The notes under the pieces: model-generated
Databases searched by the model: none
What the model saw: the letters and a program-made list of their open reading frames with translations, nothing else
What the model was told of the DNA's origin: nothing
Translations under genes and position numbers: made by a program
NCBI GenBank assembly: GCA_030765055.1
Contig: CM060958.1
Location: 1,841,063 to 1,905,062 of the forward strand
DNA length: 64,000 bases
Direction of reading: 5' to 3'
DNA from: Mantis religiosa
Taxonomy: Eukaryota; Arthropoda; Insecta; Mantodea; Mantidae
Part shown: in pieces, positions 11,751 to 22,300 of the stretch
Numbering within the stretch: position 1 is the stretch's first letter
How the letters are laid out: every line of letters begins with the position of its first letter

Positions 11751-12345
11751 CTTACCACGGGCTCGCACCTTCCCAAATCCGTCCGGCCTGGACGTCGTGA
11801 TCGGTGTCCGTTGGATTTAGCAGTCTCACTGGCACCTCCTCTCGGCACGGCACCAATGCCCTGGCTACATATAGGCCGTGTACAGGCGTCTTCTGGTCCA
11901 GCATCATGTTCCTGGTTCTCGGGCCTTCCAGTCGCGCCGTCAGTACCACCTCGCTCCTCGCGGGGGCAACCACGTCTTCCTTCAAGACGACCCTGCAAAT
12001 TCCAAGGGGCTGTTCTGGTTGACGGAGTATAACCTCTTCTCCGTTGAGCCGCAGGACCTTCTTGCCGACGTCGACCATCGCCTCGTGGCTCATGAGGGCA
12101 TCCAATCCCAGTATCACCTCCTCAGCCACTTTCGTGACGGACACCCACAGACGTACGGTACTCCTTCCCAAGGTCAGCTTCAGCAGGGCCTCCTTCTCCA
12201 CAGGCAAGGTGTCGCCCGATCCCGTGACAAGCTGGTATGGTCGGCTCGGCTTCCGTGTCAGCAAACCCTTCGCCACCACAGGTCTGATGATGGTCACGCC
12301 CGCCCCGGTGTCCACCAGCACCCGGCACGGCTTCCCTCTTACCTA
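11751..12345 (-). pseudogene. Gypsy aspartic protease and linker, broken
   Basis: Processes the Gag-Pol polyprotein. The active-site box is LVDTGAGVTIIRP at about 12280-12321, followed by VILGLDALMSHEA, the usual C-terminal flap-side motif of retropepsins. A TAG upstream (about 12343) separates it from gag, and the reading frame differs from gag. A frame change near 11755 separates it from RT. Confidence 0.85.
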
Positions 12346-12395
12346 GCCGTCCGCGATGAGACTGTCATCCATCCGCCGGCTGACGGCGCGCAGTG

Positions 12396-13640
12396 TCACT
12401 CGAGGAGATTGTGTGGATGGCGCCGACGTGCTCCTCGCAAGCCGTGCCTTACTCGTTCTTCCAGCTGCCCTTCCTGGTGTCGGCAATCTCTCTCTAGGTG
12501 TCCCGGCTGTCCACATCCCCAACGCAGGCCACTAGGTCTTCGCCGGCGTCCTTCGGCTGGTCTTGTGTCTCCGGTGTAGCGGACGCTCCTCATTCTCGAC
12601 GTCTGGATAGCTGTTACCTTGGCCGCCTCCATCCTTAATGCTGCCGTTAGCGCCTCGTGGATGGTTTTATAATCGCCGAGCATTAGGTGCTGACGAATCT
12701 CCGTGTCTCGTACCCCGTCAACGAATGTGTAGGCACCTTCCCGGGATACGAACTCTGGTGGGAGGTCGACTAGGGCCTTGCTAGCCAGTTGCTCAACTGC
12801 CAGGGCGAACTCCTGCAGCGTCTCCCCTGGCTGCTGTGACCTTGCCTTTAGCTGGCTGCGGTACGCTGCGGCTAAGCGATGGTTTCCAAAACGATTCTCC
12901 AGGGCCTCCCAGATGTCCTTGGACGCCGCCGTTGTCTGCACCGCGTTCAGGACTTCCGCGGCCCGTTCCTGGAGGCTGGCTATTAACTGTGTGGCCATCT
13001 CCTCTGGTGACCATTTGTTGCGCTTGGCCACTGTGTCGAACTGGCGGCGGAAGACCTCAAATGTTGACGCGCCGTCATATTTCGGAGGTTTGACGCGCGC
13101 CGATGTTGTGTCGCGTCCCGGTACGTCGGCCTTCAAATCCTTCAACCTCCTGCCGATGACGTCCTCTACCATGGAGTTCAGGGACTTGACGCTGCTGTCA
13201 GCCTTCCCTTCCAGGTCGTTAACGCGGCTCGCCAGGTCCTCGACGCGCTCGTCAACTTGGCCCATCCGCTTGCCCAGCTCCGTCACGTCATCCCTCACGC
13301 CGGCCAACTATTTTTCAAATTTGGCGGCGAGAGCCTCGTTCGCCACCTTCATTTCCGTAGTCAGTTCGGCCATCTTTGCTGTCATCGTCGTGGCCAAGTT
13401 GTTGTTTGCCGTTTCCGTCTTCGCTGTTAATTCGGCCTTCATTTCTTCCATCTTCTCGGTGATATCGTTAACCGTCTTCATTTGTTTCTACTCTACGGCC
13501 AGGTTTTTATTTGCCGCTTCTGTTTTTGCAGCGAGGTTTTCATTTGCCGTCTTCATTTCCTTCAACTCGGCGGTAAGGTTGTCGTTGGCCGCCTTCATTT
13601 GTTCCATTTTGTGTAAAATGTTTTCCAGTGCCGATTCCAT
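12396..13640 (-). pseudogene. Gypsy gag (capsid/nucleocapsid), two internal stops
   Basis: The likely start is the ATG at 13640-13638 (MESALENILHKMEQMK, context ACCATGG), soon after the primer site. The N-terminal third is heptad-rich, suggesting a coiled coil with repeated KMEEMK/KTETANNNL-like segments. The middle is the capsid-like domain (VKPPKYDGASTFEVFRRQFD). The C-terminus has a zinc knuckle CGQPGHLERDC whose first Cys is replaced by Arg (LRWGCGQPGHL). In-frame TAG codons lie at about 13488-13490 and 13308-13310. Gag ends at 12396, and pol lies in another frame. Confidence 0.87.
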
Positions 13641-13648
13641 GGTCGTTG

Positions 13649-13665
13649 TCCCACTTCTGACGCCA
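13649..13665 (-). other. Primer binding site, probable tRNA-Leu
   Basis: Minus-strand TGGCGTCAGAAGTGGGA begins two bases after the 5' LTR. It is complementary to the 3' end of tRNA-Leu of the CAA type (…CCCACTTCTGACACCA, as I recall it) with one mismatch. The tRNA identity is from memory. Confidence 0.65.
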
Positions 13666-13667
13666 GT

Positions 13668-14134
13668 TGTGACTTTGTGGGTTCGTGAAATGAAAAGTCC
13701 AATTGCATAACCCAAAAATGTCCGAATTACACAAAATTACGTAATGCACACAATTACAATTGACCAGTTCGTCCGTTACAGTTCGACTTTGCACTCGCAA
13801 TTACGTAGATTCCTCCGATGCACGTACGCTCCTCCGATGCACGTACGCAGTCCGTTCCTTCACTGGGTGCTCCACACGGCTGCTCGCGAGCTGACTGACT
13901 CGCCAACTACAGACCTTATATAGGGAAAATCGCCGTTTCCGGAAGGTTCGCGGCGCGCACAATTATCCAGAGGATTCGAGACGTCTGGTGGGAGGGGAGA
14001 CGGTACAGGTATCGCGCCACTCCCCTAATTATCCCTTCAGTTAGTGACACGAGACAAATGGGTAGGCGTAGTCTACTTCCCGTCTGACCCTTCTGCCGGC
14101 CGGTTCTATCAGGAGTTCCGACCTTCGAGTGACA
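13668..14134 (-). repeat. 5' LTR of the gypsy element
   Basis: A 467-bp LTR at the upstream end of the minus-strand element. It contains a 19-bp direct duplication (TCCTCCGATGCACGTACGC twice, about 13809-13847) that is single in the 3' LTR. Confidence 0.95.
13888..13923 (-). promoter_or_regulatory. LTR core promoter: TATA box and arthropod-type initiator
   Basis: On the minus strand, CCCTATATAAGG has its TATA at 13922-13916. It is followed 26-30 nt downstream by the overlapping initiators TCAGTC and TCAGC (A at 13896 or 13892). TATA-to-TCAG spacing of about 30 nt is the usual arthropod Pol II arrangement. The same boxes occur in the 3' LTR near 8646-8651. Confidence 0.6.
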
Positions 14135-14299
14135 ATATAAACCTGAACCTAAACTTTGAACCAATAACACTGGGTAGCAATAAAAATGTTTCGGGCTTAA
14201 AAATAGTGAATTTACATGTATTTCCTTCTGCTGAATTAAAAAATCACCATAAAAATGATGGATTAGCTTTTGCATTGAAGATAAAGTAACATTTCTTTG
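14135..14299 (+). other. Short open stretch right of the gypsy element
   Basis: The plus frame from 14139 runs to a TAA at 14287-14289 (VSGLKIVNLHVFPSAELKNH and onward) without stops. I recognise no family. It may be an exon or element remnant older than the gypsy insertion. Confidence 0.3.
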
Positions 14300-14640
14300 T
14301 TTAGAGCGAAGCACACCTGTCAAAATGCCGTAGATGACAACTACAAGCATTTGGTGACAGTGCTCCTGCAGGATGCAACATGTCCCTTAAGATCCATTTT
14401 CTCCACTCACACCTAGACTTTTTCCCTCCTAGTTATGGAGCTGTTAGTGATGAACATCAGGACATTTCTGTTATGGAACAAAGATATCAGGGCCGTTGGA
14501 ATGAAGTAATGCTTGCGGGTCTTTGTATAGGGATTCTGCGGAACTCCATCACAAGAGGCAAGCTAAAAGACGACGAAGTCATGATTCTCTGCAGACACGA
14601 CTATCTGCGAAGTATTTTTCCAGCAATTTAGAACTCTAAG
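14300..14640 (+). pseudogene. Fragment of a widespread arthropod repeat-associated protein
   Basis: The frame 14380-14631 reads MSLKIHFLHSHLDFFPPSYG, then GAVSDEHQDISVMEQRYQGR, with a stop after FPAI. I recall a protein motif of this kind (MSLKIHFLHSHLDFFP...GAVSDEHGERFHQDI) as frequent in insect and other arthropod genomes, in multi-copy mobile-element-like genes. Relative to that memory, this copy lacks about four residues between SDEH and QDI. No family name or function can be given, and the recall cannot be checked here. Confidence 0.45.
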
Positions 14641-14880
14641 CATGTAATTACCAGTTTAAAAAATCAAATGCACTTTCATTGTTGTCAGCATGTATGTTAC
14701 TAAAATGTATCCTTTTCTGTCAATCTGTTAATATGTAATACTTCCACCTTGTGTGTATCATAGAAACTAGAGCTAATAAAAATTGCCATTTTCATATTTG
14801 TTTCTCTCAACCCAAAATTAGTAGGAATTGCCTCATGAAGTGCTCGAAACATTGAACTATTATTTCTTGTTGTCCAGTGT
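14641..14880. other. Spacer without recognisable gene
   Basis: An AT-rich stretch between the protein fragment and the Tc1-like element. Nothing identifiable. Confidence 0.5.
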
Positions 14881-15464
14881 AATAGGACACACGCACAACT
14901 TTGGGAGAATATAATACACAATTGGGAGATTACATTAAACTATTTACATCTCAGAGAAAATGTTGGAAGTGTCCTCCACCAGCATCTATACATGTTTGTA
15001 CTCGTCTCACCATATTCTCTCAAGTTTTACGGAGAGTATCCTCGCCAATGTTACTTATTTCGGTTCGAATAGATTCCTTGAGAACATCAATTGTCCGTAG
15101 CCTATTCTCGTACACTCTATTTTTTAGAAAATATCCGTTGAGGTTAGTTCAGGGATCTGGGGGGGGGGGGAGGGGCCACAGACCATTTGAGATTATTCGA
15201 TTATCAAAGAAACTGGTTACAAGTTCCATGGTGTCATTAGATGTATGGCACGTTGCTCCATCTTGCTGGAAATAACCTTCTCTCAATTCGATATCATCCA
15301 GCTGCTCCACAAATGCCTTGAAGATACTCATATTAACTTCAGTGTCTACAGTCGTATCAAAGAAAATAGGACCAACGATCCATAAATGCTAATAGAGGAC
15401 ACTTTCAGCATTTTCTATGGGATGTGTGTTATATTCTCCCAAAGTTTTACGTGTGTGCTATTTT
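14881..15464 (-). mobile_element. Internally deleted Tc1/mariner-like element with long inverted repeats
   Basis: The left end reads AATAGGACACACGCACAACT and then TTGGGAGAATATAATACACA. The complement of the right end (from about 15464) reads AATAGCACACACGTAAAACT and then TTGGGAGAATATAACACACA. Similarity continues with gaps to about 100 bp inside each end (GAGAAAATGTTGGAAGTGTC near 14954 against ATAGAAAATGCTGAAAGTGT near 15420-15400). At about 584 bp it is half the size of an autonomous element and keeps only the C-terminal half of a transposase. The exact outermost bases and target duplication are not clear. Confidence 0.75.
14955..15380 (-). pseudogene. Tc1/mariner-like transposase, C-terminal half only
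   Basis: The minus-strand frame contains GPIFFDTTVDTEVNMSIFKA, then EGYFQQDGATCHTS, the block holding the second catalytic Asp. FFDNRIISNGLWP follows, where the third catalytic motif (W-P-R-S-P-D) should begin. A run of ten G on the plus strand (15161-15170) turns this into Pro residues and then a stop. Downstream, in another frame, come VYENRLRTIDVLKESIRTEI and CIDAGGGHFQHFL, the usual C-terminal features. The N-terminal DNA-binding half and first catalytic Asp are absent. It is a non-autonomous remnant. Confidence 0.8.
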
Positions 15465-16289
15465 TGGTTCAAAAGTTATGGCCTATTGAAATGGTTCAGA
15501 TTTATTTGGATCGACTGTATTATATTACAAAGCTCATATGATATATCCCTGTTGTTGTGAAAGGAATTCTATAGCTCTTTTGTATAATTGACGCTAATTT
15601 CATAACGACATTTACTGCCTTTTCTCTTACATACTTCATACGGCTGTTTAGAAGTAATTTTCCATCTAATTCTATGACTAAATACTTCAAAGTTTTTGTG
15701 GGTAGGATGCCGGTTGTACTGCTCTGCCGGGGAGTTTGATCCTGCCGTCTGCAATATCGTGACTCCTTGGTCTCTTCTCACTTCACCCTTCTCCTGGGAC
15801 ATAAGTACAATAGACCAAGATTGGAACTCCGTGCATGTACAGCGTGTTGTGAAGTTACATACTGGCAAGAAAAACTCCTAAATGATCCTATTACACTTCA
15901 GGACATAAAGTATCTTTACAACTTTGACACAAGGCTTACAATAATTGTACAAAACTATTTATTTATTTAACGACTTTGTCAGTCTCTCACAAAGGAACGC
16001 TGCAGACGTCGAACTTGACGCTGTCTTCTGTTTTCGCAGCAATTTCTGCACCTTGGTTACTGAAGTCTATAAATAGCCACGAGGTAGCTCGAAGGTGACG
16101 TCAGGTATTACCGAGAAATCATTATTACAAGTAGCTCCCAACAGAGCTTACCGACCAAGCCCGCCCGGGTTCGAGTAGTCCACACCGTCGACGTCATTTG
16201 TGTCCGGGCCGCGGTTCGATCCCAGGAAAATGCATGTGGGATTTGTGATGTGCAGATCGGGGTTCGGGGGGATTCATCATCTCCTTCCT
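15465..16289. other. Spacer with one B-box-like tRNA motif
   Basis: No recognisable protein is present; open frames at 15569-15868 (-) and 15696-15970 (+) lack known motifs. At 16213-16223 the sequence GGTTCGATCCC matches the Pol III B-box consensus, suggesting tRNA-derived repeat sequence just ahead of the SINE head. Confidence 0.45.
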
Positions 16290-16376
16290 ACCCACATCTG
16301 AAGCGTGCGGTCAGTATGTCTGCCTCATGTTCAAGAGGTCCCGAGTTCGAGTCTCGGTCATGGTGAGTTATCTGCT
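16290..16376 (+). repeat. SINE tRNA-like head, left flank of the 108-bp array
   Basis: GTGCGGTCAGTATGTCTGCC followed by GAGGTCCCGAGTTCGAGTCT resembles a tRNA: an A-box-like start, anticodon-arm-like middle and B box at 16344-16354. It leads directly into the first 108-bp monomer (TTCTCCCTTATTCTGAAGGA). The related copy at 7205-7300 shows the same head-to-body order without expansion. Confidence 0.6.
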
Positions 16377-19300
16377 AAGTTCTCCCTTATTCTGAAGGAT
16401 AAATGTCTGGTAACCCTAAGCCCTATGTACCCTGTACTCATTTGTACATCATTTCATTCATCGTCCGATATGACTTAACGTTGGAGGTTTTCTCTTATCC
16501 TGAAAGATGAATGGCTGATAACTCTAAGCTCTATGTACCCTGTACTCATTTGTACATCATTTCATTCATCGTCCGATATGACTTAACGTTGGAGGTTTTC
16601 TCTTATCCTGAAAGATGAATGTCTGGTAACTCTAAGCTCTATGTACCCTGTACTCATTTGTACATCATTTCATTTATCCTCCGATATGACTTAACGCTGG
16701 ACGTTTTCTCTTATCCTGAAAGATGAATGTCTGGTAGCTCTAAGCTCTATGTACTCTGTACTCATTTGAACATCATTTCATTCATCCTCCGATATGACTT
16801 AACGTTGGAGGTTTTCTCTTATCCTGAAAGATGAATGGCTGATAACTCTAAGCTCTATGTACTCTGTACTCATTTGAACATCATTTCATTCATCGTCCCA
16901 TATGACTTAACGTTGGAGGTTTTCTCTTATCCTGAAAGATGAATGGCTGATAACTCTAAGCTCTATGTACCCTGTACTCGTTTGAACATCATTTCATTCA
17001 TTGTCCGATATGACTTAACGTTGGAGGTTTTCTCTTATCCTGAAAGATGAATGTCTGGTAACTCTAAGCTCTATGTACCCTGTACTCATTTGAACATCAT
17101 TTCATTCATCGTCCGATATGACTTAACGTTGGAGGTTTTCTCTTATCCTGAAAGATGAATGGCTGATAACTCTAAGCTCTATGTACCCTGTACTCATTTG
17201 AACATCATTTCATTCATCGTCCGATATGACTTAACGTTAGAGGTTTTCTCTTATCCTGAAAGATGAATGGCTGATAACTCTAAGCTCTATGTACCCTGTA
17301 CTCATTTGAACATCATTTCATTCATCGTCCGATATGACTTAACGTTGAAGGTTTTCTCTTATCCTGAAAGATGAATGTCTGGTAACTCTAAGCTCTATGT
17401 ACCCTGTACTCATTTGAACATCATTTCATTCATCGTCCGATATGACTTAACGTTGGAGGTTTTCTTTTATCCTGAAAGATGAATGGCTGATAACTCTAAG
17501 CTCTATGTACTCTGTACTCATTTGAACATCATTTCATTCATTGTCCGATATGACTTATCGTTGGAGGTTTTCTCTTATCCTGAAAGATGAATGTCTGGTA
17601 ACCCTAAGCTCTATGTACCCTGTACTCATTTGAACATCATTTCATTCATCGTCCGATATGACTTAACGTTGGAGGTTTTCTCTTATCCTGAAAGATGAAT
17701 GTCTGGTAACCCTAAGCTCTATGTACCCTGTACTCATTTGAACATCATTTCATTCATCGTCCGATATGACTTAACGTTGGAGGTTTTCTCTTATCCTGAA
17801 AGATGAATGGCTGATAACTCTAAGCTCTATGTACCCTGTACTCATTTGATCATCATTTCATTCATCGTCCGATATACCTTAACGTTGGAGGTTTTCTCTT
17901 ATCCTGAAAGATGAATGCCTGGTAACTCTAAGCCCTATGTACCCTGTACTCATTTGTACATCATTTCATTCATCGTTCGATATGACTTAACGTTGGAGGT
18001 TTACTCTTATCCTGAAAGATGAATGGCTGATAACTCTAAGCTCTATGTACCCTGTACTCATTTGATCATCATTTCATTCATCGTCCGATATACCTTAACG
18101 TTGGAGGCTTTCTCTTATCCTGAAAGATGAATGCCTGGTAACTCTAAGCCCTATGTACCCTGTACTCATTTGTACATCATTTCATTCATCGTTCGATATG
18201 ACTTAACGTTGGAGGTTTTCTCTTATCCTGAAAGATGAATGGCTGATAACTCTAAGCTCTATGTACCCTGTACTCATTTGAACATCATTTCATTCATCGT
18301 TCGATATGACTTAACGTTGGAGGTTTTCTCTTATCCTGAAAGATGAATGGCTGATAACTCTAAGCTCTATGTACCCTGTACTCATTTGATCATCATTTCA
18401 TTCATCGTCCGATATACCTTAACGTTGGAGGTTTTCTCTTATCCTGAAAATGAATGCCTGGTAACTCTAAGCCCTATGTACCCTGTACTCATTTGTACAT
18501 CATTTCATTCATCGTTCGATATGACTTAACGTTGGAGGTTTTCTCTTATCCTGAAAGATGAATGGCTGATAACCCTAAGCCCTATGTACCCTGTACTCAT
18601 TTGAACATCATTTCATTCATCGTCAGATATGACTTAACGTTGGAGGTTTTCTCTATGTACCCTGTACTCATTTGAACATCACTTCATTCATCGTCCGATA
18701 TGACTTAACGTTGGAGGTTTTCTCTTATCCTGAAAGATGAATGACTGGTAACTCCAAACTCTATGTACCCTGTACTCATTTGAACATCATTTCATTCATC
18801 GTCAGATATGACTTAACGTTGGAGGTTTTCTCTTATCCTGAAAGATAAATGTCTGGTAACTCTAAGCTCTATGTACCCTGTACTTATTTGAACATCATTT
18901 CATTCATCGTCCGATATGACTTAACGTTGGAGGTTTCCTCTTATCCTGAAAGATGAATGTCTGGTAACTCTAAGCTCTATGTACCCTGTATTCATTTGAA
19001 CATCATTTCATTTATCGTCCGATATGACTTAACGTTGGAGGTTTTCTCTTATCCTGAAAGATGAATGTCTGGTAACTCTAAGCTCTATGTACCCTGTACT
19101 CATTTGAACATCATTTCATTCATCCTCCGATATGACTTAACGTTGGAGGTTTTCTCTTATCCTGAAAGATGAATGTCTGGTAACTCTAAGCTCTATGTAC
19201 CCTGTATTCATTTGAACATCATTTCATTTATCGTCCGATATGACTTAACGTTGGAGGTTTTCTCTTATCCTGAAAGACGAATCTCTGGTAACTCTAAGCT

Positions 19301-22300
19301 CTATGTACCCTGTACTCATTTGAACATCATTTTATTTATCGTCCGATATGACTTAACGTTGGAGGTTTCCTCTTATCCTGAAAGATGAATGTCTGGTAAC
19401 TCTAAGCTCTATGTACCCTGTACTTATTTGAACGTCATTTTATTTATCGTCCGATATGACTTAACGTTGGAGGTTTCCTCTTATCCTGAAAGATGAATGT
19501 CTGGTAACTCTAAGCTCTATGTACCCTGTACTTATTTGAACATCATTTCATTTATCGTCCGATATGACTTAACGTTGGAGGTTTTCTCTTATCCTGAAAG
19601 ACGAATGTCTGGTAACTCTAAGCTCTATGTACCCTGTACTTATTTGAACATCATTTCATTTATCGTCCGATATGACTTAACGTTGGAGGTTTTCTCTTAT
19701 CCTGAAAGACGAATGTCTGGTAACTCTAAGCTCTATGTACCCTGTACTCATTTGAACATCATTTCATTCATCGTCCGATATGACTTAACGTTGGAGGTTT
19801 TCTTTTATCCTGAAAGATGAATGGCTGATAACTCTAAGCTCTATGTACTCTGTACTCATTTGAACATCATTTCATTCATTGTCCGATATGACTTATCGTT
19901 GGAGGTTTTCTCTTATCCTGAAAGATGAATGTCTGGTAACCCTAAGCTCTATGTACCCTGTACTCATTTGAACATCATTTCATTCATCGTCCGATATGAC
20001 TTAACGTTGGAGGTTTTCTCTTATCCTGAAAGATGAATGTCTGGTAACCCTAAGCTCTATGTACCCTGTACTCATTTGAACATCATTTCATTCATCGTCC
20101 GATATGACTTAACGTTGGAGGTTTTCTCTTATCCTGAAAGATGAATGGCTGATAACTCTAAGCTCTATGTACCCTGTACTCATTTGATCATCATTTCATT
20201 CATCGTCCGATATACCTTAACGTTGGAGGTTTTCTCTTATCCTGAAAGATGAATGCCTGGTAACTCTAAGCCCTATGTACCCTGTACTCATTTGTACATC
20301 ATTTCATTCATCGTTCGATATGACTTAACGTTGGAGGTTTACTCTTATCCTGAAAGATGAATGGCTGATAACTCTAAGCTCTATGTACCCTGTACTCATT
20401 TGATCATCATTTCATTCATCGTCCGATATACCTTAACGTTGGAGGCTTTCTCTTATCCTGAAAGATGAATGCCTGGTAACTCTAAGCCCTATGTACCCTG
20501 TACTCATTTGTACATCATTTCATTCATCGTTCGATATGACTTAACGTTGGAGGTTTTCTCTTATCCTGAAAGATGAATGGCTGATAACTCTAAGCTCTAT
20601 GTACCCTGTACTCATTTGAACATCATTTCATTCATCGTTCGATATGACTTAACGTTGGAGGTTTTCTCTTATCCTGAAAGATGAATGGCTGATAACTCTA
20701 AGCTCTATGTACCCTGTACTCATTTGATCATCATTTCATTCATCGTCCGATATACCTTAACGTTGGAGGTTTTCTCTTATCCTGAAAATGAATGCCTGGT
20801 AACTCTAAGCCCTATGTACCCTGTACTCATTTGTACATCATTTCATTCATCGTTCGATATGACTTAACGTTGGAGGTTTTCTCTTATCCTGAAAGATGAA
20901 TGGCTGATAACCCTAAGCTCTATGTACCCTGTACTCATTTGAACATCATTTCATTCATCGTCAGATATGACTTAACGTTGGAGGTTTTCTCTATGTACCC
21001 TGTACTCATTTGAACATCACTTCATTCATCGTCCGATATGACTTAACGTTGGAGGTTTTCTCTTATCCTGAAAGATGAATGACTGGTAACTCCAAACTCT
21101 ATGTACCCTGTACTCATTTGAACATCATTTCATTCATCGTCAGATATGACTTAACGTTGGAGGTTTTCTCTTATCCTGAAAGATAAATGTCTGGTAACTC
21201 TAAGCTCTATGTACCCTGTACTTATTTGAACATCATTTCATTCATCGTCCGATATGACTTAACGTTGGAGGTTTCCTCTTATCCTGAAAGATGAATGTCT
21301 GGTAACTCTAAGCTCTATGTACCCTGTACTCATTTGAACATCATTTCATTCTTCCTCCGATATGACTTAACGTTGGAGGTTTTCTCTTATCCTGAAAGAC
21401 GAATGTCTGGTAACTCTAAGCTCTATGTACCCTGTACTCATTTGAACATCATTTTATTTATCGTCCGATATGACTTAACGTTGGAGGTTTCCTCTTATCC
21501 TGAAAGATGAATGTCTGGTAACTCTAAGCTCTATGTACCCTGTACTCATTTGAACGTCATTTTATTTATCGTCCGATATGACTTAACGTTGGAGGTTTTC
21601 TCTTATCCTGAAAGATGAATGACTGGTAACTCTAAACTCTATGTACCCTGTACTCATTTGAACATCACTTCATTCATCGTCCGATATGACTTAACGTTGG
21701 AGGTTTTCTCTTATCCTGAAAGATGAATGTCTGGTAACTCTAAACTCTATGTACCCTGTACTCATTTGAACATCACTTCATTCATCGTCCGATATGACTT
21801 AACGTTGGAGGTTTTCTCTTATCCTGAAAGATGAATGACTGGTAACTCTAAACTCTATGTACCCTGTACTCATTTGAACATCACTTCATTCATCGTCCGA
21901 TATGACTTAACGTTGGAGGTTTTCTCTTATCCTGAAAGATGAATGACTGGTAACTCTAAACTCTATGTACCCTGTACTCATTTGAACATCATTTCATTCA
22001 TCGTCAGATATGACTTAACGTTGGAGGTTTTCTCTTATCCTGAAAGATAAATGTCTGGTAACTCTAAGGTCTATGTACCCTGTACTTATTTGAACATCAT
22101 TTCATTCATCGTCCGATATGACTTAACGTTGGAGGTTTCCTCTTATGCTGAAAGATGAATGTCTGGTAACTCTAAGCTCTATGTACCCTGTACTCATTTG
22201 AACATCATTTCATTCATCCTCCGATATGACTTAACGTTGGAGGTTTTCTCTTATCCTGAAAGATGAATGTCTGGTAACTCTAAGCTCTATGTACCCTGTA

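Larger units (their letters stand above)
8382..14134 (-). mobile_element. Ty3/gypsy LTR retrotransposon, full length, inactive
   Basis: A 5753-bp element read on the minus strand. The two LTRs (8382-8867 and 13668-14134) share TG...CA ends, and ATAT flanks both sides (8378-8381 and 14135-14138) as a 4-bp target duplication. The internal order is primer site, gag, protease, RT, RNase H, integrase, polypurine tract, which is the Ty3/gypsy order (integrase last). There is no envelope frame between integrase and the 3' LTR: the integrase stop overlaps the polypurine tract. Stops and frameshifts in gag, protease, RT, RNase H and integrase make it non-functional. The LTRs differ by well over 20 substitutions plus indels, so the insertion is not recent. 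Confidence 0.95.

Noticed and set aside
11878..13710. Plus-strand open frames of 233 and 310 codons across the gypsy element
   Set aside because: They are antisense shadows of gag and pol, which have clear protease, RT, integrase and zinc-knuckle motifs on the minus strand.
8377..14139. Gypsy insertion inside the coding region of the LINE at 7820-8377
   Set aside because: The target duplication is real, but sequence to the right of the gypsy element (14139 onwards) does not continue the LINE frame. The insertion is therefore at or just beyond the LINE's truncated 5' end.
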